From NCBI GenBank assembly GCA_036250195.1, contig JAVHZZ010000003.1, positions 40,831,835-40,895,834 on the forward strand: DNA of 64,000 bases. The letters are read 5' to 3'. Position numbers and translations under genes: made by a program. The notes under the pieces were generated by a model. The model did not search any database. It saw nothing but the letters and a program-made list of their open reading frames with translations, and had not been told where the DNA came from. Source of the DNA: Mixophyes australis (taxonomy: Eukaryota; Chordata; Amphibia; Anura; Limnodynastidae). Positions 44,948 through 56,634 of this stretch are shown one piece after another (within the stretch, counting starts at the first letter, position 1; each line of letters opens with the position of its first letter).

Positions 44948-45870
44948 TTACAAATCTAGGATAATAATAATAGCAATAATAATATGCCCCTTAGTGAAGC
45001 GGATGATACACAGAGTAGCCTGCCTCAGAAAAATGTGACGTACTTGGGTACATGCTGCTGCTGTCCCTGCTGGTGAAGGCAAAACACCAACCCAGTGGGC
45101 TGTCACAGTCATATAATCTTTAGTTTGCCCAGTTCCGCTTGTCCACACATCTGTGGTTAAGTGTACAGTGGGTAGAATGGCATTTTGTAGCCCAATAATT
45201 AAATTTTTACGAACCTTCTGGTAGAGGTGAGGAATAGCTTTTCTAGTAAAATGGTGTCGTGATGGAATTTGGTAATGTCGACGCAAGACCTCAAGTAATT
45301 GTCTAACACCAGCTGCATTAATAGTGAATATCAGACACAGATCTAATACTAGCATAGTCCCCATGGTGACTGTGATCCACTTTGCGACTGGGTGACAGCT
45401 TGCATACTTTCTTCCTCTAGCAAAGGATTGTTTAGCAGTCAATTGTTGTAAACTACTAGTAGTCTTCTTCTAACGCTCAATGATTCTTCAGAGGAATCAT
45501 GGTTAGTGGAGGAGTCATCTAGCCTTAGCAACTTGGATGCAGGACTAACTCCCATCACTTGTGAGGATATTGATGATGAAGGTGTTGGGGTTGTAGATTG
45601 CAGGTGCTGGGATCTAGATGAGAGAAGGGAGGTAGCTGATGCTGGACTGCTTGTTGTTATTTTTTTAACATAAGTTTCTTATTTTCCCAACAGCTTTCCA
45701 TGAACTTCCTTCAAATGCCGTAACATGGATGAGGATCCTAGATGGTTAAGGTCCCTACCGCTACTGAGTGTGGCTTTAAAAATGCAACAAATGGCTAGAC
45801 AGCTGTTGTCAGGATTTGTGCAAAAATAATTGCACACATAAGAGGTGGATTTTTGGTCTTATGCCCAGGC
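44948..45870 (-). pseudogene. hAT transposase fragment (BED finger and N-terminal core)
   Basis: The open part (45442 down to 44948, about 164 codons) carries CHPVAKWITVTMGTMLVLDL, LPTVHLTTDVWTSGTGQTKD and YMTVTAHWV. These match in order the transposase at 57.7-60.8 kb (HPIAKRITTS, VPTVHLTTDMWTSGSGQTKD). Upstream (about 45700-45850) BED-finger-like sequence is present but broken by stops. The DNA-binding and first catalytic aspartate region remain; the SDNxxN, RW and dimerisation parts are missing. Confidence 0.8.
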
Positions 45871-46197
45871 ATGACAATGGCCTTTTTCTTATCACTGGCA
45901 AGAACTGCTGCAATCTTTGTTTAAAAGTGGATGAAAATAATATTGTGACCTGTGAGGTGGTCAAAATTGACTGCAAATGACTTGAAATTAGTGTTATTGA
46001 AATTAATAATAATGTAGGATCAAAAAAGAGCAAAATTATGTGATTGTAGCATATTTTAGCAAATTTTCTAAACAAATACAGATCCAAAACCAAAACCAAA
46101 ACACATGAGGGAGGTTTTGCCAAAACCAAAACCAAAACACAAAGCTAATCCTGATCCAAAGCCAAAACCACTTCACGGGGGTCAGTGAGCATCTCTA
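44948..46197 (-). mobile_element. hAT transposon, 5' fragment
   Basis: The transposase end lies on the minus strand; the element's 5' terminus is at the right, ending GGGGGTCAGTGAGCATCTCTA at 46197 with CCAAAACC subterminal repeats, as in the element ending at 2151. The next 8 bp ATTTTGAT (46198-46205) fit nTnnnnAn. No matching left terminus or duplication was found, so the 3' half has been lost. Confidence 0.8.
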
Positions 46198-46266
46198 ATT
46201 TTGATGCCTTTAGCACATTTTCTGTGTAGGAACAGGTGGGCTTGATAGAAAATTTGACATATTTAG

Positions 46267-46294
46267 ATAATAATAATAATAATAATAATAATAA
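46267..46294. repeat. (AAT)n microsatellite
   Basis: Uninterrupted ATA/AAT trinucleotide run. Confidence 0.95.
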
Positions 46295-46568
46295 AATTTA
46301 GAGTTTTTCTTATTATTCATGATGAAAATGGGTTGGATCAGTGGGCCAACAAGGTAGTTGATTTTTATAATGATAATGTGGCTGTTGTAAGTTGTACAGT
46401 ATATTGTAACTACTAGTTCCTTTCCAGTGATTAATTTAATTTAGAGTCGCAATGCTTGAGATAAAACAATTTAGTGGGGGAGACACAGAATGGACACACT
46501 GGCTCATTGTCTTGCTTTTAGTTCAACCGTTTCAAAGAGCTGGGAACAGAGAGAGGAGTGACTTTTAG

Positions 46569-46743
46569 TGGTATATTTACTAAACTGCGGGTTTGAAAAA
46601 GTGGAGATATTGCCTATAACAACCAATCAGATTCCAGCTGTCATTTTCTAGAATGTACTAAATAAATGACAGCTAGAGTCTGATTGGTTGCTATAGGCAA
46701 CATCTCCACTTTTTCAAACCAGCGGTTTAGTAAATCTAGCCCC
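46569..46743. mobile_element. Palindromic MITE, copy D
   Basis: TGGTATATTTACTAAACTGC start and inverse end, flanked by TAG at 46566-46568 and 46744-46746. Confidence 0.9.
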
Positions 46744-46746
46744 TAG

Positions 46747-47689
46747 TCCGTTGCTCAGATTATTTGTGGAGCATAACCTTCAAAGGTTGGCAGATTGGGC
46801 GAGATGATTATTATTATTATCTCTTTTTACTTGGAAAGTGTGATCTGTGGGACGGAGACAGGGATTTACTTGGTAGACTGTGTGGAGGGCCCTGAAGTGA
46901 TGTGGTAGACATTGAATTAATGCATATTTGCAAAATGTGTGGTTCTCCCAAATGACAAGTATGGGGGGGTGCATGATTTGTCGGGAATTGTCATCCAGGT
47001 CCTTGTCCCACCCACTTCACTAGGAAGTGGGCAGGATACAGGAGGATGACCTGCTCTCCCAGGAGTCTGGGAGAGCTGCCCGAAATTTGTGAGTCTCCAG
47101 GTCATTTCAACATAGTGTATGATTAATGTTGGGGGTTTTATCTAGTTGGGGAAACAAGGATGGGTCAAAATCTGGATTTGGCAGATCTTTACATTATCCT
47201 TTCTATTCAGGGAAAATTTCTGAGTGAGGCAGGCAGGAAAGGATTTGAAACAGGGCTCATTGTCTGTGAATAGAAGACACATTTCTTTTACAATTCTGGA
47301 AATGTTATTTCAACAATTATGCAGCAGTTAATCGCCGTTTTCTTTATGAGGGGGTGCTTTTTATTGTCACCTTTTCACTTATTTTTATGGCGCATTCAAG
47401 ATTAATGAATTAGAATGTAATAATGTGTTATGCCAGGGAGGAGTTTTAGATATTACAATATACAATTCAAAGAGGAACAGAACAAACACAGGTATAACAA
47501 TTCAGCTTTTTCAAGTACCAGAAAGTACTAAAACTGTATTAGATGTTTTGAGTGTGTCATCCTGGCAGTAGGATTCTCATTATTTCTACATAGGCATCTA
47601 TACGGAAGCAGCTAAATGGGACCTTAGTGAAACGACAGTAGAAAAGGGAGATCTGTTAGGTTTTGTTTATACTTCTTCTTTTTCATCTT
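46747..47689. other. No gene; fragment of CATACTTGCC-family MITE
   Basis: 46975-47113 includes GGGAGAGCTGCCCGAAATTTGTGAGTCTCC, similar to the right part of the MITE at 54168-54460. The rest is unrecognised. Confidence 0.45.
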
Positions 47690-48330
47690 TTAGTGCCTAT
47701 GTGGAGCAAAAGACTTCTGAGAAGCGCTTCCATCTGGTTTGATTGACAGCAAGCCTCTTTGCTTCCTTCCACGACTTCCCTACTGCCAGGGCTTCCATCT
47801 CATCCCATGGTCTTCCTCTAGGTCTTCTTTGGATGACCACGTTTACGAGCTCCCTGAGGGTTCCAATCCAAGGCTACCTTCCCAACAGGCTTTTCACCTG
47901 GCTTTCTTAGCATGACTTATAGCCAACCCCACTTCCTTAATTTCATCTGGATGTCGAATGGCTGATGCCCTGTCATCCTCATCAAGACGTAGTTTGATAT
48001 TACGAGATGTTGATACTTCAACATTGATTTACAAACACTTGCCGTTGGCTGGTGATCTGCTTTATGACCTTCCAAGTTCCACAGTCATAAAGGAAGATCG
48101 ACGTAACATTGCTATCGAACAGTCTCAGCATCATTTTTGGTGATGTTCCAGTTTTTTGAGACAGAATATGATTGTACAAAAGCGCCAGTAATTCTTTATA
48201 GGTCTCATTAGCCCCCTTTCTGCGCCGTGATTTCTGTTCGTCTAGCCAGATCGTCCACCCATTTTCTCTGATTATTCCATACACTTCTTTTCATTTGTTG
48301 GTTTACAGCTGCACTTCTAGGGACGTGGTC
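47690..48330 (-). pseudogene. Decayed non-LTR retrotransposon, C-terminal part of RT ORF
   Basis: Pieces on the minus strand read LYDCGTWKVIKQ and FVNQC (near 48020-48110), then WGWLGHTLRKP-like and LDWNPQGARKRGHPKKTWRK-like stretches (near 47800-47920) across frame changes. This order is typical of the C-terminal tail of RTE-type and similar LINE reverse transcriptases (family knowledge). There are many stops. The exact clade is uncertain. Confidence 0.55.
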
Positions 48331-48499
48331 AGGTAGATTAGGGACAAGCCTGACAATGGATATCAGTAGCTGAATTATCAACCCAACATTATCAACCCAA
48401 CATTTGAACCATCAGTGCAGCTATTTAACAATTGTCTGCAAGCTTTATTGTGCATTGCTGCAAAATCAAACATTCGAAAACCCTTATCTAGAAATCTAG

Positions 48500-48672
48500 A
48501 GGTAAATGTATCAAGCTAAAAGTTTTCCGGTGGGTTTGAAAAGAGATGTTGCCTATAGCAATCAATCAGATTCTAGCTGTCATTTTGTAGAATGTACTAA
48601 ATAAATAATAGCTAGAATCTGATTGGTTTTTCAAACCCGCTGGAAAACTCTCAACTTGATACATTTATCACC
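48500..48672. mobile_element. Palindromic MITE, copy E
   Basis: AGGTAAATGTATCAAGCT start, same subfamily as copy A. Flanked by TAG at 48497-48499 and 48673-48675. Confidence 0.9.
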
Positions 48673-48675
48673 TAG

Positions 48676-48849
48676 GGCTAGATTTACTAAACTGCGGTTT
48701 GAAAAAGTGGAGATGTTGCCTATAGCAACCAATCAGATTCTAGCTGTCATTTATTTAGTGCATTCTACAAAATGACAGCTAAAATCTGATTGGTTGCTAT
48801 AGGCAACATCTCCACTATTTCAAATCCGCAGTTTAGTAAATATACCACC
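48676..48849. mobile_element. Palindromic MITE, copy F
   Basis: GGCTAGATTTACTAAACTGC start, flanked by TAG at 48673-48675 (shared with copy E) and 48850-48852. Both arms carry the GTTGCCTATAGCAACCAATC block. Confidence 0.92.
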
Positions 48850-48852
48850 TAG

Positions 48853-51527
48853 TCTTTTCCCCTAAATTAGTGTTTGTATTTCTAAAATAAAACCAACAAC
48901 AGCGCTCTCTCTAGCCCAGACATATGAAAGTCAGCTTAACAAGCCAATTTATGACTATAAATCTCCTACATGGAAATTTCAATCAAGTGCTTTACTTTTC
49001 ACGCTACTATAGAAACACTTATTTTTTTCACTGCATCATTTTAATCAGCTCATTTTATATGTCAATGTAATGCTCAGACATGTTTTTAAGCAAAGTAGCA
49101 TAGAAATAGGAAATTTATTTTCTAGTTGGAGATGAATTGCATACATGAAATTAGGTCTCATTTTTAATAATTCATCATACTAAGATCAGACATGGACATG
49201 ACCTTATACACAACATGCATCATGGACGTCTGTTTATCCCTCTCGGGACCCAGATAAAACAAATGGCTCTTGCCAGGAATAACAGTAGAGATGTTAAATT
49301 GTCATATAAACTATGATAAAAGTATAAAATAAAACAAAAACAACATAGAGTACGAAAAAAAATTAAAAAAAATAATCTGAATGTAGTTTCAAATGAATAC
49401 TAGATAAACAATTTTATATCTTAAGGGTCATGAGTTAAAAGGTCCTAAAGTTAGCGTTACATTGCATTAATATTTGTAGAAATATACAATTTAAGTTTTG
49501 CCATTTATTTGTGTGTTATTTTTTTGTTCTTTCCCCAGGCTTTTTACTGTTTTGTGTAGTTTTGTGATGCACTTAGGGATCTATTTAACAAATGGTGAAA
49601 AGACAAAAGGCTCTTTCACTACTTTTTCTTATTTTTTAAAGGGTTAACACTGGAGAAATCGTATTACCAGCACTTACCGCTATAGACCTCTATGGGGACT
49701 GCTGCATTAGGCAATTCATCAAGCGATCTCAGGATGGCGTTACTGGCATTTTTCTATAGAAGCCTCTCCGTCTTCGCTGGACTCCTCGCGGAAGAAAACA
49801 TTATGCGCATGAGCATGGCCCTTTCTCCATTCGCCGCCAGCTTTAGGCTGCCGGTGAATAGGTAAATTACCTATTTGAAGAGGGTGGTCTACGCCTGGCT
49901 CCCAGAACAGCCCCGGCATAGTCAATTGCAGTGGACCTTCTTTATTTACCGCTGAGATTTGCATACATATTGAGGGCTACCGCGCTGGGGTAATGAATAG
50001 ACCACTTGGAATGAAATAATAATACTTACTCTTTAATATGTTATCAAAATGAACACTATCTGCCATGAACAAATTATTACATTTATTTTAATATTGATTG
50101 CATTTCCTCCTTTTTTTAATCGCCTTTCCTTTTATGTGGCCATTACAAGCCACAAATTTTTCCAATAAAAATAATGGACTGGGTGTTTACTAGAGGGACA
50201 CGAGCATGTGGCTACAGAATTACTAATTTAGAGAACATTTATTTAATGTCTAGAACATCAACTGAGATTGAATCCGTGGGTTCAATCAACATCCACAATT
50301 TCTGATAATGGATCTGGTCATCATTTCTGGTCACTAAAGGGTCAATCACGTGGGTTCATTATGCTAACCGACTGAGTTAATAATTATCATGAAAGGCTCT
50401 TACAAATTCTCACAGACACAAAATTGGAGCTACTGGGCATAACCTGCCTCCATCGGGATTCAATGGGGGATGTTCTATAAAAGAGAATTGGAATTTAGCC
50501 TTAATTTGTCTTTAGGATTCTCTAACATCATATTGACATGTTTTCCTCCACTGTCCCCTTCATATGTTAATGATAAAAATGGGTGTGGCTTACTAAATGT
50601 CACGATAAAATATCACTATTATAGAATACGTTATGTTGTCATTTTTTACATACTTCTTCTGTCTGAATTAGTGCTCCACACTAATAAAGTAAGAACTGAT
50701 CCGGTCTGAAGAAGACAGAATTGCCGTAAAAACATCTGTGTTCTTAAAGTGACATTGCCAGCAAGCAAAGTCTTGACGCTGCAAAGAGGGGGTGTGAGTA
50801 GCACAGGACCAATCAAAAGCCGCAATCTCAGAGACTGTCAAACGTTTGCGAGCAAGACATCTGCAAAGGTCTGGAATATAAAGAAGCCAATTATGTCATG
50901 ATGCAGTACATATTGTCATAAGGTCTTAGGTTGCTCCCTGGGACTAATTAAGCCATCTGGGCATGTGTGACATGTGGGAGGGAAAGGGTTAATCAAAAGT
51001 TATTAAGCATTTAACCCTTTATACTCATAGAAAGCCTTCAGTTAGTGACTGAAATACCAAATTACAATCACAGTCTTATTTCATCAGTTACTGTAAACCA
51101 AACAATTCCCTGCATAAATGCAGCATTATATTCAAAAGAGGCCTATTAGACATGTGAATCATTTAAGAACACAAAGAGAGAACCTTTTTAAAACTGATTT
51201 TATATGACAAGAAACAGTCACTGTGAAATATGTATATGAACTTTGTATAAAATGTTAACATAAAATACATACAGAAATATAAATGCAAAACACCTTTTAG
51301 CATAAAATAAGCATAGGAAATCCAAAATTAGATTAGCTTTGGAAAAGGCTAAAATTGGACAATTTCTCAGTAATAGGCTGATCTCCCAAAAACTGACAAT
51401 TTGCAGTATAATTTTATTGCTTCCTACACATTTTTCCTTTCCTCTGTGACATAGTGTGTAGCAAAAAAATTTTTTTAGTAATATTATTGCAGTACCGTGT
51501 TAGCCAGAAAAATCTATGTGTTGTTAA
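48853..51527. other. No gene recognised
   Basis: Mostly AT-rich. A possible diverged MITE spans about 49575-50005 (GGGATCTATTTAAC at one side, AATGAATAGACC at the other). No coding signal is supported. Confidence 0.45.
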
Positions 51528-51559
51528 ATACTTTTGTGTCAAAAAAGACAAAAGTATTA
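51528..51559. repeat. Short hairpin
   Basis: AATACTTTTGTGTC and GACAAAAGTATT form a stem of about 12 bp. It lies in a region with GTTAGCCAGAAAAAT and TTGGCTAACC, a wider imperfect inverted arrangement. Confidence 0.6.
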
Positions 51560-53050
51560 TAGAAGTAATATCTTTATTGGCTAACCAAAAAAAAAATTAT
51601 TATGTTTGCTAGCTTTCAGAGCACAGAAGCCACTTTATAAGGGAAGTTTACAAATGAATGACTGAGGAAGACGGTTGACATAGGAAACGGTTGGCCCTCA
51701 GGATGATCAACGGGTATATGGGATGGGCTTAAAACATCTATCTAGAACTTTTTTACAGAACATAGCAGAACTATGTTATAATTAGCAATGAATTAGCAGG
51801 GGTGTCGATGATGGGGGTAGAGGGTTCTTGGCTACCATGTGGGCCTAGCAGTGGTGGAATATAAGCGATAAATAAGAATATAGCACCAAGCAAACAGGTT
51901 TACGTCCGAACATGAATTAGGCCTATAGTGTAGCTAATTTATCCGTTGATAGTGGAATACATACAGGCATACCATTATACCTCTTTCAAAGAGGTTAGTG
52001 GGCAAGTAAGACGAAAGTTTGAAAGTGACAAGAGCATATTGCAAATTGCCAGTTTTAGGGGAAGTTGTACGAATGTTCTATCTTTTCTCCAGGCCACAGA
52101 TTATGCCAGAGAACGTGGGAGTCTATTTTTGCATCTTTTCTGTATTATTTCAGTTTTAACTTTAAAAATAGTTTTGAATTTAAATGGTTTTGTTGTTGCC
52201 ATGGAGCTCTGTCTTGTAGGATGATGTCAGTGGAATTTCATTAGAGCCAGGGTTCCACAGTAGTGTTTATTATAAGGAGTGGGTTCTCGAGGTGGATGGT
52301 GGGGGGTTCTAAGGGGCATGAGAAAGTAATTGCTTGAAGAAAAATGAGAGAAATTTAAATTAGTAATATAAATATATAGCTACATAAGCAGGCGGGTAAA
52401 CAAGGAATAGGATACGAAGAGATAAAGGAGGAAAATTAGAGGTATAGGTGGGTGAAAAAAGGCAAGTCAGAAAGGGCATTAGGAATAGTAATTTGGAACC
52501 TCAAATAGCAAATACTGCCATAAAGTCCACTCTTTCTGTAATCCATGCGTTCTGAGGTAAAAATGTGTGGGGTGAAAGGTCATAAAGAAAAAAAACACGC
52601 ACGGCCGAAATATCAAGGCAGAGAGCTACAGGCACTTCTTTTAAAATAGGCCCAGAAGAGTCTTCAAATAAATTTTATTTTTTTTCATGGAATTCTATTT
52701 ATCCCCAAAACTATGAATAAATTATGTTTTGAATGTTATCCAGGATGTTCTGCAATTGCTCAGTGTATAACACTACGAAACAACATCTTTTAGACAAACT
52801 GCCATGAAAATAGAGTCTGCTTTTATTTTCACAACAGTCCTTTTTACCAGATGTTTGGACTGATCACATATATTTCTGCTACGGGCTCATAAGAACTGTA
52901 GTCAGGCCTGGAGGGTACCCAGTGTAAGAATTACCCCTTTGATCTTTCCCATTTGTTATCGATGCCCAAATTCCTTAAATCTGTCCAGGACTTATATTTT
53001 AAAATATACTGCAGTCGGGAATACAAGAAAAATCCTTATTGTAGAATTAT
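51560..53050. other. No recognisable feature
   Basis: No supported gene or repeat; a 92-codon plus frame at 51946-52224 has no known domain. Confidence 0.5.
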
Positions 53051-53057
53051 TACCAAT

Positions 53058-53408
53058 CATCATCATCACCATTTATTTATATAGCGCCACTAATTCCGCA
53101 GCGCTGTACAGAGAACTCGCTCACATCAGTCCCTGCCCCATTGGGGCTTACAGTCTAAATTCCCTAACATACAAACACACAGACAGACAGAGAGAGAGAG
53201 ACTAGGGTCAATTTGTTAGCAGCCAATTAACCTACTAGTATGTTTTTGGAGTGTGTTGGAGGAAACCGGAGCACCCGGAGGAAACCCACGCAAACACGGG
53301 TAGAACATACAAACTCCTCACAGATAAGGCCATGGTCGGTAACTGAACTCATGACCTCAGTGCTGTAAGGCAGAAGTGCTAACCACTATGCCACTGTGCT
53401 GCTCACCG
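53058..53408 (-). mobile_element. Full-length tRNA-derived SINE with L2-type tail
   Basis: Same family and orientation as 9938-10270. TACCAAT is duplicated at 53051-53057 and 53409-53415. The tail GCGCTATATAAATAAATGG is followed by a TGATGATGATG simple repeat. The A-box region reads GTGGCATAGTGGTTAGCAC, slightly diverged. Confidence 0.92.
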
Positions 53409-53535
53409 TACCAATGAATACAGGAGAGTCTGTACCCCTCACCACAGCTTACTCTTTATCATAGAGAACATATATAGTGATTATATAGTGCAAAGTTCTA
53501 GAATGGCTGTAGCAATGATAATGTTTTGAATATAA

Positions 53536-54577
53536 TCTTTTAAGAATGTCACAAAAAGGGTTATCTGCTAACAAAGTGCGAATTTCTGCGGCTAGGCTCC
53601 TCTTCCTCTCCCACCGCACATCTTCCGCGTCCCCTCTGCGTAGAGCCCTTCATTGGCTTCCTATCCGTGTCAGAATTCAGTTCCAGCTCCTTACCCTCAC
53701 TTACAAAGCTCTTACCAACACTTCCCCCCCTTACATCTCTGACCTTGTCTTGAGGTACATACCTACCCAGCCACTCCGCTCCACCTCAATTCACCCCTCA
53801 TTACCTCCTCCCATGCTCATCTCCAAAACTTCTGCAATGCTGACCCTAAACTTTGGAACTCCCTACCCCGTCTGACTTGTCTCTCCCCCAACCTTCAGTC
53901 CTTCAAACGCTCACTCAAAACTCACCTTTTCAAGCTCGCCTATCCTACCACCTCCTAACCATTGTATCCATCGCCTCTTCTTCCTCGTCTGCCATCTACA
54001 TTTTTTCTCCCATTTGTTCTTATTGTCTCTCTCACTACCCCTTCATTGAGAATGTAAGCTCTCGCGGGCAGTGTCCTTTCTACCTATTGTCCGATGTCTG
54101 TCTCCTGTCCCTCGAACTTCCTGTCACATCTTGTGCTGCACTCTGTGTGGGTCCCCATAGCATTACTCATACTTGTCAACTTATGGCAAGTATGATCCGG
54201 GAGCTGCAGAGGGAAGGTGGGAGTGCAGAGGGCGGGGCTCCAAAAATCGTGTCATTTTGGCCCCGGCCCCGTGACGTAATGACGCAAAACGAGTCATTTT
54301 ACAGTGGGGGCTGGGCCAAATGCCGCGATTCCTGGTGAATCGCGGCGATTTGGACCAAATTCTGCCCGATGCGGGAGATTGCCATACTCTCCCGGGAGTC
54401 CGTGAGACTCACCCGAAATGCGGGAGTCTCCCGGACATTCCAGGAGAGTTGGCAAGTATGGCATTACTCACACATCTGTGCTACTGACATGTATTACCTC
54501 ATCTATTTGTTACTTGCTTCAGTATACGGCGCTACGGAACCTGTGGCGCCTTAGAAATAAATAATAATAATAATAAC
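53536..54577 (+). mobile_element. L2-like LINE 3' end, interrupted by a MITE
   Basis: The frame at 53546-53875 contains ALHWLPIRVRIQFQLLTLTY and KALTNTSPPYISDL, the conserved C-terminal tail of L2/CR1-type reverse transcriptases. It continues after a frameshift with WNSLPRL and FKRSLKTHLFKL (about 53852-53950). The 3' UTR has AATGTAAGCTCTCGCGGGCA and ends GGCGCTACGGAACCTGTGGC with an AATAATAAT tail (54556-54577). The MITE at 54168-54460 splits the UTR. It is 5'-truncated and inactive. Confidence 0.85.
54168..54460. mobile_element. MITE of CATACTTGCCAACT family, 293 bp
   Basis: Ends CATACTTGTCAACTT and AGTTGGCAAGTATG. A perfect 8-bp duplication GCATTACT (54160-54167 and 54461-54468) shows insertion into the L2 3' UTR. 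Confidence 0.92.
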
Positions 54578-54770
54578 TGGTGGGAAGTCATAGCAACCAA
54601 TCAGCTTTTAGTTTTCATGATTGAGTGATGATCATAGACCCTGCCCACTAGTTACCGTGTTATTAGTGGACTACTCTGTAATGTTTATTGTGTGTAGATT
54701 TTACCTTTTTTATTATTGTTTTTTCTTAATAATCTGATGTGACTTTACCTCAGATTCCAAGGGATAGATG

Positions 54771-54871
54771 TTCTAGAATGTACTAGATAAATGACAGCTA
54801 GAATCTGATTGGTTGCTATGGGAACACCTCCACTTTTCCTTTTCTAGAATGTTTGATGAATCTACCACCTA
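54771..54871. mobile_element. Palindromic MITE, partial copy G
   Basis: TTCTAGAATGTACTAGATAA, GACAGCTAGAATCTGATTGG and TTGCTATGGGAACACCTCC match the right half of copies A-F; the left half is missing. Confidence 0.8.
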
Positions 54872-55013
54872 GTGTGGTTAATTATTCATACCTGGGGAGG
54901 ACTGGTACCTTTTCAAGAAGTTGTGAGTGACGGGGTTTGATGAGCGCTCCCCAATGTTGTGGAAGAAAAATGCTGCTTTAGGGGAAAAGAGAAAAATAAG
55001 GGTAGTTCCAGCC

Positions 55014-55248
55014 CTTAATGGTCTAACATACCACAAATATATCTGCATATGCATAATGACATAGACATAGCATGGCTCAAACCTAAACAGTTGACAAAAG
55101 TCCTGTGTAGTCGGACACGGAGGTCCCAAAAACTGAATAGGTAAAATGAGTCCCAATTAAAGTTAAACAAATAGGATGAATCTGAGACATTCTATGTCTA
55201 TGTCTTTATGCATATGCAGATATATTTGTGGTATGTTAGACCATTAAG
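55014..55248. repeat. Long inverted repeat, 57-bp arms
   Basis: Arms 55014-55070 and 55192-55248 are reverse complements with one mismatch, separated by 121 bp of unique sequence. No terminal motif or target duplication was recognised. Confidence 0.9.
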
Positions 55249-55997
55249 GTTGCAACATTGTATTGTGTGTAACCATCTAATCATTTGCCACTATTAAACT
55301 CATTTTTATACTTCTGTCTTACATCTGTGCGCTACGGGGAGACTGCGCCTTCAACCTTTTCAAGAAGTTATTGAGACAATATTTCCTATGTCCTATTTCA
55401 GTCCTGCATTGTCCCTGAACAATGTCCCACCAGTGGGTAGGGCTTGCTTTTTGGGTACAACAGTAAACAGACTAATCAAATTAGCACAATGAGCAGTGAA
55501 AGTCTTTGGAAAAATATGTCTTATAATATGTATAATCTCTTCTAACAATAACTGTATCCCACAAATAAAGAGATGAAGAGGTTACTCTGACCACAGAGCC
55601 TCAGTTCTGTGTGCTTTAAGCTTATCCAGCATTTGGCTGCAGCTTCATGTCTTGTAATTTTCCAGCTGAAAAGAGATTGCATTACAGAGCAACAAAGATT
55701 GTCAATGGGTCCGATGATTTCTCATTGAGCATTTGGATGTAATTCAGAAAATTGTGTCTGACAAGTCCAAGTATTAGCACTTATTACTGCCTGAAATATT
55801 CTGTACTTAATGTCCTCTATCAGCTCCTATTAGAGTCATGGAAGTTACATCCTCTACTGTTTTTATGATATAAATTGGCTTTTTCACCTCAATAACTTTA
55901 CATGTGTCTCATTTCTGTTCTTCTCTATAAAACAAATATTCCTACAACATAACCGACTATACCAATTTATTTTTACAGTGATCATACAGTAATTGAA
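55249..55997. other. No recognisable feature
   Basis: No supported gene or repeat up to the hAT target duplication at 55998. Confidence 0.5.
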
Positions 55998-56634
55998 GTA
56001 AAAACTAGGGATGTGCACTGGCCACTTTTGGTGTCTCGTGCTTTGGATTCGTATTTGCTTGAGGTTTTGGGTTCGGATTTGTTTCGCAAAACACTTGACG
56101 AAAGGTTTTGGTTCGGATTTAAGGTTTTGTATTCGGATTTTTTTTGAAAAAAAACATAAAAAGTGTTAAAAACAAGTTTTTGGGTTTATTTTCACTCCTA
56201 CGCTATTATTAACCTCAATAACATTCAATAACAATCATTTCCACTAATTCCCAGTCTATTCTGAACACCTCACACCTCACAATATTGTTTTTAGTCCAAA
56301 ACGTTTCACCGAGGTAGCTTTCTGGACTGCATAGTGCAGTGGTCCCGATACACAATTTGGTACCGGGGCCACAATACCTCCGCCTTCAAATGGTCTGAAT
56401 TCCACTGCACAGCTGCCTGCTCCTACATCCTCTGCAGCATATACAGGGTGTAGTTCGAGTGTGTCAATACCTCTTGTTTTTGACGATGACAGGTCATTTT
56501 CATTAATTTATGATTTGGCAGCAACAGTCAACGTTGTTTAATATCTGATACACCTCTATCTGGACTGCATAGTGGAGTGGCCCCGGTACCCAATTTGGTA
56601 CCGGGGCCACAATACCTCCTCCAACTTTCAAGTG

